A DNA stretch of 64,000 bases. Source: Rhodovulum sp. P5. Lineage in GTDB: Bacteria; Pseudomonadota; Alphaproteobacteria; Rhodobacterales; Rhodobacteraceae. The stretch spans positions 4,015,501 to 4,079,500 of the forward strand of contig NZ_CP015039.1 of NCBI RefSeq assembly GCF_002079305.1. The letters are read 5' to 3'. The position numbers were made by a program, and so were the translations under genes. How positions within the stretch are numbered: position 1 is the first letter of the stretch; the number at the start of each line of letters is the position of its first letter. Below are positions 49,799 to 57,528 of this stretch, in pieces. Below the pieces are notes generated by a model. That model was given only the letters and a program-made list of their open reading frames with translations, searched no databases and had not been told where the DNA came from.

Positions 49799-50563
49799 AT
49801 GGAGCCCAACAAAACCTATAAGCGCCGTGCCGGTACGGTCCGCAGCGAGGCTCGCGCCCATCTGGCTGAGATCCGCAAGGCCCGGATGGCCCGCCGCAAG
49901 CCCGAGGCTGCGGAAAAGGATCACGTGGCCCTGCGTGCGGCCGCCCCTGTCACCCAGCCGGCCCATGATGCCATCGCCATTCGACCCTCTGCCACGCCGC
50001 GGAGCTTTGAACACACGCTGGTTGATCCGGCGCCGACCCCGTGCAGCGATTCGGTTGAGGCAACCGGTCTGGCTGAACCCGCTGTCGAGGAGACTAAAGC
50101 GGACACTGGTGAGGTGGCAGCCACGGCATCCGCTGCCGCAGGTGTCGACGAAGCACCCCTGAGCAACGGGACGACGGACGGGGAATCGGGTGAGGGAGAT
50201 GACCCGCTGGCCTCCTCTGCGCCCGAAGACGCCCCGAAAGACTCCGCGGCCGCGGCGAAAGCCACGGTCCTGCCCGATTCCGAACCGGACGCTGTGGATG
50301 GCGCGTCGCCCGACATGCCCGAGGAGGCCGCGCCCGAAGAGCCGGCTGAGCCTGCGCTGGATTCCAGCAGCGACCTGTTCGATCTTCCCGGTGCCGGAAG
50401 CGGGCTGGTCTGGATGCTTCAGAACGCCGGTGTCGCCACCATGCGCGATCTGGCCGCCGCCGACGCCGATGCGTTGTCGGAACGACTGGGCCTGATCGGC
50501 CAGATCCTGGACATCGGCCACTGGATCGACTTCGCAAAGTCGCAGGTCACCCCCAAGGGCTGA
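49799..50563 (+). CDS. Low-complexity linker protein with C-terminal helical domain
   Basis: 254 residues. A basic N-terminus (KTYKRRAGTVRSEARAHLAEI), a long Ala/Pro/Glu/Asp-rich disordered middle (about residues 45-195), then a compact C-terminal domain LFDLPGAGSGLVWMLQNAGV followed by DLAAADADALSERLGLIGQILDIGHWIDFA, which resembles a helix-hairpin-helix or SAP-like fold. It could be a DNA/RNA-binding or tethering protein. Function unknown. The second ATG (49799) has AAGGA at good spacing; the ATG at 49790 overlaps that ribosome-binding site. Confidence 0.6.
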   Translation: MEPNKTYKRRAGTVRSEARAHLAEIRKARMARRKPEAAEKDHVALRAAAPVTQPAHDAIAIRPSATPRSFEHTLVDPAPTPCSDSVEATGLAEPAVEETKADTGEVAATASAAAGVDEAPLSNGTTDGESGEGDDPLASSAPEDAPKDSAAAAKATVLPDSEPDAVDGASPDMPEEAAPEEPAEPALDSSSDLFDLPGAGSGLVWMLQNAGVATMRDLAAADADALSERLGLIGQILDIGHWIDFAKSQVTPKG

Positions 50564-50576
50564 CCAGCCCCATCAT

Positions 50577-50592
50577 CCCGGCCGCGGCCGGG
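50577..50592 (+). terminator. Palindromic hairpin after linker gene
   Basis: CCCGGCCGCGGCCGGG is a perfect 16-base palindrome (6-bp stem, 4-base loop) starting 14 bases after the stop codon at 50563. No T-tract follows, so termination is a guess. Confidence 0.4.
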
Positions 50593-50619
50593 ACATGTTC
50601 CGTTCTGCCCCGCAGCGTT

Positions 50620-50766
50620 TCAGTGCGTCGCGGGTTGCAGCACGAACTTTGCGTCCGGCAGGAAATCCGACAGGAAAAGTATCATTTCAGATGCTTCTGC
50701 AATCGTTTTGAAGACGTATAGCAGGATGCTTTCGCCATCCTGCATGACGCGCAATTCCACCGTCAT
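50620..50766 (-). CDS. Small antisense ORF, 48 residues
   Basis: A short minus-strand ORF: MTVELRVMQDGESILLYVFK, then TIAEASEMILFLSDFLPDAKFVLQ and PATH. It has a well-formed strand-strand-helix pattern and codon choice like that of real genes, and it sits divergently from the PYP-proximal genes, the only minus-strand ORF in this stretch. The ribosome-binding site is weak (GGGG). Not recognised; a real small protein seems somewhat more likely than chance. Confidence 0.45.
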   Translation of the reverse strand: MTVELRVMQDGESILLYVFKTIAEASEMILFLSDFLPDAKFVLQPATH

Positions 50767-50937
50767 GTTCAGCCCCACACTTCAGTCACCACATTGTCTA
50801 ATAAAAATCATTTGAAGGTCCGCGAATAGCCCTGTCCGCTGGATACAGATTGTTCACTCGTTGGATCGATAACGGGATCAGGATCGGATGGAACCGGTCC
50901 GGAAGAAGCCAATGCCGCCGGAAGGAGCATTCAGCGC

Positions 50938-51363
50938 ATGAAGGAAATTGGGAAACTCTACGAGGCCGATGGCCGGTACGAGTTCCGTCTCGACGAGATG
51001 GGACTGATCGTCCGCGGCGAACACCCGGAATGGGTGATGCAGGCCGCAAGCGAGGTCGTCTCTCAGACGGCGCGGCTTGAAGCAGAAAGCAGGCTTGACG
51101 AGCTGGAAGCGCTTGTCGAGTTCGAGGCCGCAAGCGAGATCGAGGTCGACAGCGCGAAATACGCCAAGAAGGAGCGCTTCGAAACGATCCCGCAATGCAT
51201 CGTCACGATGGGCAAGCTTGACTACCGTTGGGCAGCCCCCGAGGGGCGCGCGATACATGCCGATGAATTCGACGGGCATCCGTATCGACGGATCAACGAC
51301 ATGTCGATGACCTACAACGATTCGTTCCTCCAGAACGAAAACGGCGTCGACACCTCCAAGTAA
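50938..51363 (+). CDS. Unknown protein upstream of pyp
   Basis: 141 residues, acidic and helical: KEIGKLYEADGRYEFRLDEM, then EHPEWVMQAASEVVSQTARLEAE and a charged coiled-coil-like RLDELEALVEFEAASEIEVDS. The C-terminal third (KLDYRWAAPEGRAIHADEFD, YRRINDMSMTYNDSFLQ) is rich in Tyr/Asp. The family is not known to me. It ends 29 bases before pyp and shares its strand, so it is probably co-transcribed and could partner PYP, but this is inference from position. Confidence 0.65.
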   Translation: MKEIGKLYEADGRYEFRLDEMGLIVRGEHPEWVMQAASEVVSQTARLEAESRLDELEALVEFEAASEIEVDSAKYAKKERFETIPQCIVTMGKLDYRWAAPEGRAIHADEFDGHPYRRINDMSMTYNDSFLQNENGVDTSK

Positions 51364-51392
51364 CACCACGGACTGACAGCAAGGATAACACG

Positions 51393-51767
51393 ATGGAAAT
51401 CATTCCTTTCGGCAGCGCGGATCTCGATAACATCCTTTCCCGCGAGCCTCAGCGCGCGGAATACCTGCCCTTCGGTGCCGTTCTGCTCGACCGCAACGGC
51501 ACGATCGTCAAGTACAACAAGGCCGAGGGCCTGATCGCGAGCCGGACCCCCGAGGACGTGATCGGCAAGAACTTCTTCAACGAGATTGCTCCCTGCGCCA
51601 AGGGCAAGCGCTTCCACGGCGAGTTCCTGAAGTTCCACCAGACCGGCCAGATCAACGTGATGTTCGACTACAAGTTCGCCTACAAGGGCGCGAACGTCTC
51701 GGTGAAGATCCACCTCAAGTCGCAGCCCGATGGCCAGCACTGCTGGTTGTTCGTGAAACGCGCCTGA
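51393..51767 (+). CDS. pyp: Photoactive yellow protein (PYP)
   Basis: A 124-residue PAS-fold blue-light receptor whose chromophore is p-coumarate, thioester-linked to a cysteine. Key residues in Halorhodospira numbering are recognisable: Cys69 is C68 (IAPCAKGKRF), Glu46 is E45 and Tyr42 is Y41 (VKYNKAEG), Arg52 is R51. Thr50 is replaced by Ala49. The KNFFNEIAPC core and the CWLFVKRA end are intact, and the sequence closely resembles the Rhodobacter PYP. AAGGA precedes the ATG. The co-located CoA ligase probably activates the coumarate; no tyrosine ammonia-lyase gene is in this window. Confidence 0.96.
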   Translation: MEIIPFGSADLDNILSREPQRAEYLPFGAVLLDRNGTIVKYNKAEGLIASRTPEDVIGKNFFNEIAPCAKGKRFHGEFLKFHQTGQINVMFDYKFAYKGANVSVKIHLKSQPDGQHCWLFVKRA

Positions 51768-51783
51768 CCGGAGCGGCGCGGCG

Positions 51784-52374
51784 ATGCTCACGGAACGGGA
51801 CATCAGTTACGAAGCGACCGTTTCGCCGGAACTCGTCGCCCTTCTGACTGGCGGATGCCACACTGGCGCGCCCGTGCCGACCTGCGAGCCTGAACCGGAG
51901 GACACACCGGCCCAAGAGGTCGACGTTGCCCCCGTTTGTCCGGAGAAACCGGACGGGCCCAAGGCGCCCTGGCAACCGCTTTCCCTGCGCTGCGACGGGC
52001 GACGCCCGGTCTGCATGTCGGGGCTCAGCGTGTGGTGTGATGAAGTCGAGGCAGACTATGTCGACGGGTCCGGGCAGACCGGGATTGGACGACGCCGCTT
52101 CGAACTTTTCTTCACCGAGGAGGGCGACACGGTCGCCCATCTGGTTGTCACACCTCCGGACGCGTTGCCGGCGCGTCCAATTCACCGCGTAGCCATCCTG
52201 TCCGATCTCGGGGACCTCGATCGCTTTCTGCAAGCGAATGATCCTTCCGAATGTCTGGCCGTTGCCCCGTGGGTGCATGCGTCGGACCGGAACGAGGACC
52301 TTTGGGCCGGGCTGCGCGTCGTTCCGCCCTTTCCGCCGGGGTCAACGCTCCGGGACAGAAACCCAATGAACTGA
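51784..52374 (+). CDS. Unknown protein downstream of pyp
   Basis: 196 residues, not recognised. A Cys-Pro-Glu-rich linker (about residues 22-65, with CHTGAPVPTCEPEPEDTPAQ) precedes a compact domain SLRCDGRRPVCMSGLSVWCD with further cysteines, then FELFFTEEGDTVAHLVVTPP and DLGDLDRFLQANDPSECLAV. No signal peptide or membrane helix. It starts 16 bases after pyp (GGAG behind the start) and lies 13 bases before the next unknown gene. Six or more Cys make a redox or metal role conceivable, but unproven. Confidence 0.6.
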   Translation: MLTERDISYEATVSPELVALLTGGCHTGAPVPTCEPEPEDTPAQEVDVAPVCPEKPDGPKAPWQPLSLRCDGRRPVCMSGLSVWCDEVEADYVDGSGQTGIGRRRFELFFTEEGDTVAHLVVTPPDALPARPIHRVAILSDLGDLDRFLQANDPSECLAVAPWVHASDRNEDLWAGLRVVPPFPPGSTLRDRNPMN

Positions 52375-52387
52375 AGGACGAACTGCC

Positions 52388-52891
52388 ATGAACGTCATGA
52401 ATCCCGCAGGACCGATGCCCGTCGACTCCATGTCGCAGATGGGCGACCGGTCCGAGACCCCGTCCGTCGGCATGTCGAGCGAATTCCGCATCCGGCGGGT
52501 CGGCGGTCGCCCGATCGTCTTCCGCGGTTCGGAACTGGCGATGAGCATGAGCTTCACGCCCGAGATTCCGTACTGGTACGAAATGAACATCTACCGCACG
52601 CAAAGCCAGCGATTCGTGCTTGCAGTCCGTGTGTTCTTCCAGTCCGCGGACGAGGAAGATTATGTCCGAGCCTGGGAATTCGATGACCTGAGCGACGTGT
52701 TCGATGCCATCGAGGGCTACGACGCTGCGCAAGACGTCAAGATGACCCTGCCGGCCAAGATCGATACCCTGCCGCCGGCAGCACTTGCGGCCCATGCGCT
52801 GGAACTTCAGGCCAAGGTGTCTGCCGCGCGCGCCCATTATCAAGGTCTTGTCGGCGAGCTGTTTGCCGAAATCGAGTCGAAGTCGGCCTGA
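52388..52891 (+). CDS. Unknown protein between pyp and CoA ligase
   Basis: 167 residues, not recognised. A Met/Pro-rich start (MNVMNPAGPMPVDSMSQMG), a central strand-rich domain (FRIRRVGGRPIVFRG, YWYEMNIYRTQSQRFVLAVR), an acidic RAWEFDDLSDVFDAIEGYDA segment, and a C-terminal helix (ALELQAKVSAARAHYQGLVG). GAAGGA precedes the ATG. It has the strand-strand-helix look of the small proteins at 49313 and 50620, without identifiable homology by eye. Confidence 0.6.
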   Translation: MNVMNPAGPMPVDSMSQMGDRSETPSVGMSSEFRIRRVGGRPIVFRGSELAMSMSFTPEIPYWYEMNIYRTQSQRFVLAVRVFFQSADEEDYVRAWEFDDLSDVFDAIEGYDAAQDVKMTLPAKIDTLPPAALAAHALELQAKVSAARAHYQGLVGELFAEIESKSA

Positions 52892-52907
52892 GGACGGTTT
52901 CGCGCCG

Positions 52908-54155
52908 ATGACTCCGGAGAAACTGGAAAAGGCACGGCCGCCGCTCTTGGGAAAAGACGAGGCGCGGCGCCTCTGTATCGCGCTGATCGAGGCAGAGCAG
53001 GACCGGCTCTTGCGCGAAGGGCGTATCGACAGGACATCCATGATCGGCGCCCGCCTGGCCGGGGCGGGCACGATCGACCCTGACGACCTTCTGATCGACG
53101 AGGCGACACTGGGCTTTGACAGCCTCTCGCTGCTCGATCTGATCATGTCACTCAACCGCTATTTCGGACTCGCGTCCACCGGGGTCGAGGACTACCTGCT
53201 GGTTCAGCGACGTCTTGGCGACTGGGCCGATCTGGTTGCGCATCATTTCGAGCTTGTGGGCCGGGATGCCGAGATAACCTTTACCACGTCTGGCAGCACG
53301 GGCCCCGGAAAGCTAATCCGGCATGGCCGCGATGTGCTTGAGGCCGAGATGTCCGGGGTCGCGGACCTTTTGCAACCGTATCTGCGGCCGGACACCCGGG
53401 TTCTGTCGATGGTCGCGCCCCTGCACATCTACGGGTTTCTCTGGGCGTGTCTCTTGCCGCGGATGACCGGGCTTGAGGTGCGCGATATCGGTGCGTTGTC
53501 GCCCACGCGCTTGCTGCGTGAAGCGCGCAGCGGCGACATCGTCCTTGGCACCCCCTTTACCTGGGCACAGCTTGCGAAGACCGGTGGCAGACTGCCGGAT
53601 GACGTCACCGGCGTCAGTGCCGGGGCAACGTCCACACGGGATACATGGCAGGCCGTTGCCGAAATCGGGCTGGACCGGCTGATCGACATCTTTGGATCGA
53701 CCGAAACCGGTGGCGTGGGTATGCGGGCGGAGGAGGGCACGCCCTTCACCCTGCTGGCGCATCTGACACGCTGCGGCGAGGATATCGCGCGAAAGTCCGA
53801 CCCGACCACGCCCCTTGCCCTTCAGGACCGGCTGGATTGGACCGATGCGCGCGCCTTTCGCGTGCTGGGGCGGAATGACACCGTCGTCCAGATCGCGGGG
53901 ACCAATGTCAACCCGGATGCTGTGCGGGAGGTCTTGCGTGCCGACCCTGCCGTGGCCGATGCTGCGGTGCGGCTGGATGGCGACCGGCTGAAGGCCTTTG
54001 TCGTCCCGACCGACGGGGCAGGCGATACCGGGCCGCTTGAAACGGCCCTTCGGGATCGCGTGAACCGCGAGCTGCCGGCGCCGGCCCGCCCTGACCGGTT
54101 TACCTTCGGCCCCCGGATTCCGCGCAACGCGATCGGCAAGCTGGCCGATTGGTAG
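52908..54155 (+). CDS. pcl: CoA ligase (p-coumarate type), ACP-like N-terminus
   Basis: A 415-residue AMP-forming acyl-CoA synthetase placed next to PYP, where p-coumarate:CoA ligase is expected; it should make p-coumaroyl-CoA, the donor of the PYP chromophore. The P-loop is FTTSGSTGPGKLIRHG (about residues 125-140), with FGSTETGG and a shortened C-terminal domain ending PRNAIGKLADW. Unusually, residues 60-110 (DPDDLLIDEATLGFDSLSLLDLI) look like an acyl-carrier-protein fold with a DSL serine at 72. GAGGA precedes the ATG. Substrate is inferred from position and family. Confidence 0.82.
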   Translation: MTPEKLEKARPPLLGKDEARRLCIALIEAEQDRLLREGRIDRTSMIGARLAGAGTIDPDDLLIDEATLGFDSLSLLDLIMSLNRYFGLASTGVEDYLLVQRRLGDWADLVAHHFELVGRDAEITFTTSGSTGPGKLIRHGRDVLEAEMSGVADLLQPYLRPDTRVLSMVAPLHIYGFLWACLLPRMTGLEVRDIGALSPTRLLREARSGDIVLGTPFTWAQLAKTGGRLPDDVTGVSAGATSTRDTWQAVAEIGLDRLIDIFGSTETGGVGMRAEEGTPFTLLAHLTRCGEDIARKSDPTTPLALQDRLDWTDARAFRVLGRNDTVVQIAGTNVNPDAVREVLRADPAVADAAVRLDGDRLKAFVVPTDGAGDTGPLETALRDRVNRELPAPARPDRFTFGPRIPRNAIGKLADW

Positions 54156-54164
54156 ACCGTTTGT

Positions 54165-54180
54165 CCCCGGTGCGCCGGGG
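54165..54180 (+). terminator. Hairpin after CoA ligase gene
   Basis: CCCCGG-TGCG-CCGGGG makes a 6-bp stem, flanked by TTTGT on the left and TCAAA on the right, extending the pairing. It lies 9 bases after the stop and probably separates the pyp/pcl unit from the chemoreceptor operon. Confidence 0.5.
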
Positions 54181-54233
54181 TCAAATGCCCTTCTCCCCAC
54201 TGGCTGCAACCAAGTCTTAAGGGAGGGGCGGCT

Positions 54234-54311
54234 ATGAGGATCGAGAACGTCGGCGCACCACGGAGTCGCGCGGTCGCACTGCAACAGTTCATCGTGAAGG
54301 ACAGACCATGA
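54234..54311 (+). CDS. 25-codon leader ORF of the chemoreceptor operon
   Basis: [20 protein letters not shown] followed by VKDRP, with a strong GGGAGGGG ribosome-binding site. Its stop codon overlaps the chemoreceptor start (ATGA), so its translation should be coupled to the large gene. The sequence has no obvious repeated residue like an attenuator. It may be a real small protein, a regulatory uORF or chance. Confidence 0.4.
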   Translation: MRIENVGAPRSRAVALQQFIVKDRP

Positions 54312-57130
54312 CCTCACAACCGGAAGCCGCCGCGAACGCAGACTTCGAGGCACTGCTGTCCAAGGCGCTGGGTGAGCAAATCCTTGCCGAGTCCTACGCC
54401 CTTACCTTCGATGCCGAAACGCGCATGTTGGTGACGGCGAACGAACCCGCGGTCTTCCTGCTGGAACTCGCCGAGGACAACCTTGGTGCCTACGACTTCG
54501 ACGGGCTGATCGCCCCCGATGGTCTTGACGTGCAGGAGTTGTGGGAGACGGCTGCATCCGGCGTCCGCCCGACCTGGGACGGGGCGCTGGTGGCAAGCCT
54601 TTCTGAATCCCGGCATACAATGACCTTCCGCGCCGTACGCCTGTCTGACGAGGGCGGCGAGCGGCTTTCGGTGGTTGCATTGTCCGCCCCGGTGGCCGAG
54701 CCCGCGCCATCGGAAAGCACGGCTGGCCCGGCCAGCAAGTGGAGTGTGGCGGACGATTACGTCGGCTTCATCGAATACGACGCCGATGGGAACATCATCG
54801 ACGCCAATGACCGCGCGAACATGGCGCTGGAATTCTACGGCGAAAGCATGGTGGGCAAGAACCATGATGCACTTTGGCCCGACAGCGTCACCCAGACCCC
54901 GGAATATGTGGAGTTCTGGGAAAAACTGCGCCAAGGCCGGGTGGTGGAGCGCAAGTACCTGCACGTCACGGCCGAAGGTCAGAACATCTGGCTGCATTCG
55001 ACCTTCATCCCCGTCAAGGATGACATGGGGCAGGTCAAATCGGTCATTCAGTGCCTGATGGACGTCAACGACGACGCCGCCACCGCCGCGATCAACCAGG
55101 CGAAGGTGGATTTCTTCACCCAGAATCTTGGAACCGTCGAATACGACACTGACGGGAACGTCTTGACCGTGTCCGACCGAATGCTGGAAATCGTCAAGTT
55201 CGAGCGGGATGAACTGATCGGCAAGCATCTGCGCCGCTTCACCGTCGCCGACTTCGCGCGTGGCACGGCGTTTGCCGAAGCCTGGGCCGGGGTGATGAAG
55301 GGCGAGTCGCGCGTGATCGACATGCCGCACGTGACCAAGGCGCTTGACATCAACTGGACCCGGTCGCGGTTCGCGCCCCTCAAATCCCCCGATGGCAGCG
55401 TCGAGAAGGTGTTCGAGATCGCCATCGACAACAACAACGAGAAGGTCGACCTCGACCGGCTGCGCAAGCGTTTCAATGCAGTCGATGACCGGCTGTCCGT
55501 GGTCGAATACAAGATCGATGGGTCGATCATCGAGGCGAACGCGACCTTCTGCAAGATGATGGGTCTCAATCCGCTGGAACTGAAGGAACGCGACCACAAA
55601 TCTTTCGTTCCCAAGGATTTTGCAGACTCGCGCCGTTACGACGAATTCTGGGATCGCCTTGTGAAAGGCGAGCGGATCACCGGCCGGTTCCGTCGCTTTG
55701 CCAATGACGGGCGCGATGTCTGGCTGCACGCCACCTATTCGCCCATCGTGTCCGAAGAGGATGGCCTTGTTAAATCCATCCTGTTCTTTGCCATCGACGT
55801 GACAGACTTCCGCAAGACGGAACTGAAGTCAGAGGCCATCCTTCATGCGCTCGACAAGTCGATGATGGTCGTCGAGTACGAGATGGACGGCAGCGTGATG
55901 ACCGCCAACAACTTCTTCCAGGAGCAGATGGGCTATCGGCTGGAGGAAATCCGCGGTCGCCAGCACGCGATGTTCATGGACAAGGAAGAGGCCAAGAGCA
56001 TGGATGCCATGCAGATGTGGGACCATCTGCGCGACGGCGGCAGCCACGAAGGCGAGGTTCTGCGCGTGGGCGCGGGGGGGCAGGAACACTGGCTGCAAAG
56101 CCACTATCACGCCATTCCCGATCTCAACGGCCATTTCACCAAGGTGATCCAGATCGCCTTCGAGATCACCGAAAGCAAGGAAAGGCTGAGCGAGCTTGAA
56201 AGCAAGTGGCAGGCGGCCCTCAGCCATCAGGCCGTGGTCGAATTCGATGCCGAGGGCAAGATCCTGCATGCCAATGACAGTTTCCTGCGCCTTGTCAGCT
56301 ACTCCCTGCGGGAGATCGCGGGCCAGAACCACCACTTCATCTGCACCGCCGACTATATCCGCTCTCCCGCCTACAGCGACTTCTGGATGGCCCTGCGCCG
56401 GGGCGAGCCGCAAAGCGGACGTTTCCACCATGTTGCCCGGTTCGACCGCGATCTTTTCATGCTGGCGCATTATGCCCCTGTCCGGAACTCCAAGGGAGAG
56501 GTCGACCGGATCATCATGTGTGGCTACGACGTGACCGACCAGGTTGCGCTGGAACGCACGGCGAAAGATCAGGCAACCGCCCTCGCGGCCGAAGCCGGCA
56601 AGCTGCGGGACAGCCACCAGGCGGTGCGCCAGGACGCGGAAAACCTGACAAAGGCCATCGAAGGCCTGCGCGAAAGTGCGGAACGCAGCGACGATCTGCT
56701 TGACGGATCGCTGACCGAGATGACAAGCGCCCGTGAAGCGGCCAGCAAGGTCACCGAGATTGTCGAGCTTGTCAGCGACATCGCCGTGCAGACCAATCTG
56801 CTTGCCTTCAACGCCGCCATCGAAGCGGCCCGGGCAGGGGAACATGGTGCGGGCTTCTCCATCGTGGCCGACGAGGTTCGCAAGCTGGCCGAACGCAACG
56901 GCGAGGCGGCCCGCGAAATCTCGCGCCAGATCGAACGTGCCAATGACAGCATCCAGCGCGGCACGAAAGGCACCGAGGAGGCGATCCAGCGGATCAAGGG
57001 CATCGGCGACATGGCGCAAAACCATAGCGGCGGCATGACCGATCTTGTGGATCATGCCGAGACGCAGGAAGCCTCGGCGACCAGCCTCACCCAGGTTGCC
57101 GAAGAACTTCAGCGCGCCGTCAGCAACTGA
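54308..57130 (+). CDS. Soluble multi-PAS chemoreceptor
   Basis: A 940-residue cytosolic methyl-accepting chemotaxis-type receptor with no membrane helices. Residues 25-130 look like a degenerate PAS; five clear PAS repeats follow at about 150-256, 272-378, 391-500, 513-622 and 636-743, four of them with an xxxHxxF/W-type loop ([32 protein letters not shown]). The MCP signalling helix pair spans 745-940 with the conserved tip [19 protein letters not shown] and [20 protein letters not shown]. No CheR-binding pentapeptide is seen at the end. Ligand unknown; heme, flavin or oxygen sensing is typical of such repeats. It overlaps the CheW-like gene by one base. Confidence 0.9.
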   Translation: MTSQPEAAANADFEALLSKALGEQILAESYALTFDAETRMLVTANEPAVFLLELAEDNLGAYDFDGLIAPDGLDVQELWETAASGVRPTWDGALVASLSESRHTMTFRAVRLSDEGGERLSVVALSAPVAEPAPSESTAGPASKWSVADDYVGFIEYDADGNIIDANDRANMALEFYGESMVGKNHDALWPDSVTQTPEYVEFWEKLRQGRVVERKYLHVTAEGQNIWLHSTFIPVKDDMGQVKSVIQCLMDVNDDAATAAINQAKVDFFTQNLGTVEYDTDGNVLTVSDRMLEIVKFERDELIGKHLRRFTVADFARGTAFAEAWAGVMKGESRVIDMPHVTKALDINWTRSRFAPLKSPDGSVEKVFEIAIDNNNEKVDLDRLRKRFNAVDDRLSVVEYKIDGSIIEANATFCKMMGLNPLELKERDHKSFVPKDFADSRRYDEFWDRLVKGERITGRFRRFANDGRDVWLHATYSPIVSEEDGLVKSILFFAIDVTDFRKTELKSEAILHALDKSMMVVEYEMDGSVMTANNFFQEQMGYRLEEIRGRQHAMFMDKEEAKSMDAMQMWDHLRDGGSHEGEVLRVGAGGQEHWLQSHYHAIPDLNGHFTKVIQIAFEITESKERLSELESKWQAALSHQAVVEFDAEGKILHANDSFLRLVSYSLREIAGQNHHFICTADYIRSPAYSDFWMALRRGEPQSGRFHHVARFDRDLFMLAHYAPVRNSKGEVDRIIMCGYDVTDQVALERTAKDQATALAAEAGKLRDSHQAVRQDAENLTKAIEGLRESAERSDDLLDGSLTEMTSAREAASKVTEIVELVSDIAVQTNLLAFNAAIEAARAGEHGAGFSIVADEVRKLAERNGEAAREISRQIERANDSIQRGTKGTEEAIQRIKGIGDMAQNHSGGMTDLVDHAETQEASATSLTQVAEELQRAVSN

Positions 57131-57528
57131 TGTCGGAGCCGGCGCACCACTCCACCTGGACCACCTTCGGGCTGATGGAGGTGGGAGAGAGCACCCTTGG
57201 CGTGAACATCGCCAACCTGACGGAAGTGCAGCCGATCGATGGGCTGTCGCCGCTGATGGTCTCTCACCCCGCGTTTCTTGGCGCGATGCGGTTGCGCGGG
57301 CGACTGATCCCGGTCTTCGACCCGCGGGTTCTGTGCGGGTTTCCGCGGACCGACACACCGCCGGCCATCGCGGCCATCATGGCCCATGAGGAACGGCTGG
57401 TCGCCCTGGCGGTGGACGAGATCACGGGGCTGGCGAAAGCTGACGAAGCGGCGCTTCAGCGGCTGGAATCCGGCGGTGCCGCGGGGGCGGTCTGTTCTTC
57501 GGAGGGTTCTACCACGACGGCCGCGTGA
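57130..57528 (+). CDS. CheW-like scaffold, 5' piece (frameshifted)
   Basis: A 132-codon frame with a CheW domain start (TTFGLMEVGESTLGVNIANL, FLGAMRLRGRLIPVFDPRVL). It runs out of frame after LESGGAAGA, where a run of five G at 57483-57487 would have to be six to continue as GLFFGGFYHDGRVINVIDP, the normal end of a CheW domain. The gene therefore appears to be one long CheW-CheW-CheW protein interrupted by a missing G. CheW proteins couple chemoreceptors to CheA; no cheA is in the window. Confidence 0.75.
   Translation: MSEPAHHSTWTTFGLMEVGESTLGVNIANLTEVQPIDGLSPLMVSHPAFLGAMRLRGRLIPVFDPRVLCGFPRTDTPPAIAAIMAHEERLVALAVDEITGLAKADEAALQRLESGGAAGAVCSSEGSTTTAA

Noticed and set aside
49265..50521. Minus-strand 418-codon frame opposite the two unknown genes
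   Set aside because: It is antisense of plus-strand genes with better starts and ribosome-binding sites, with repetitive Gly/Arg composition typical of shadows.
50767..50937. PpsR/CrtJ operator in front of the PYP genes
   Set aside because: TGTCCGCTGGATACA has 9 bases between TGT and ACA instead of 12, so it does not fit the TGT-N12-ACA consensus; no other candidate was found.
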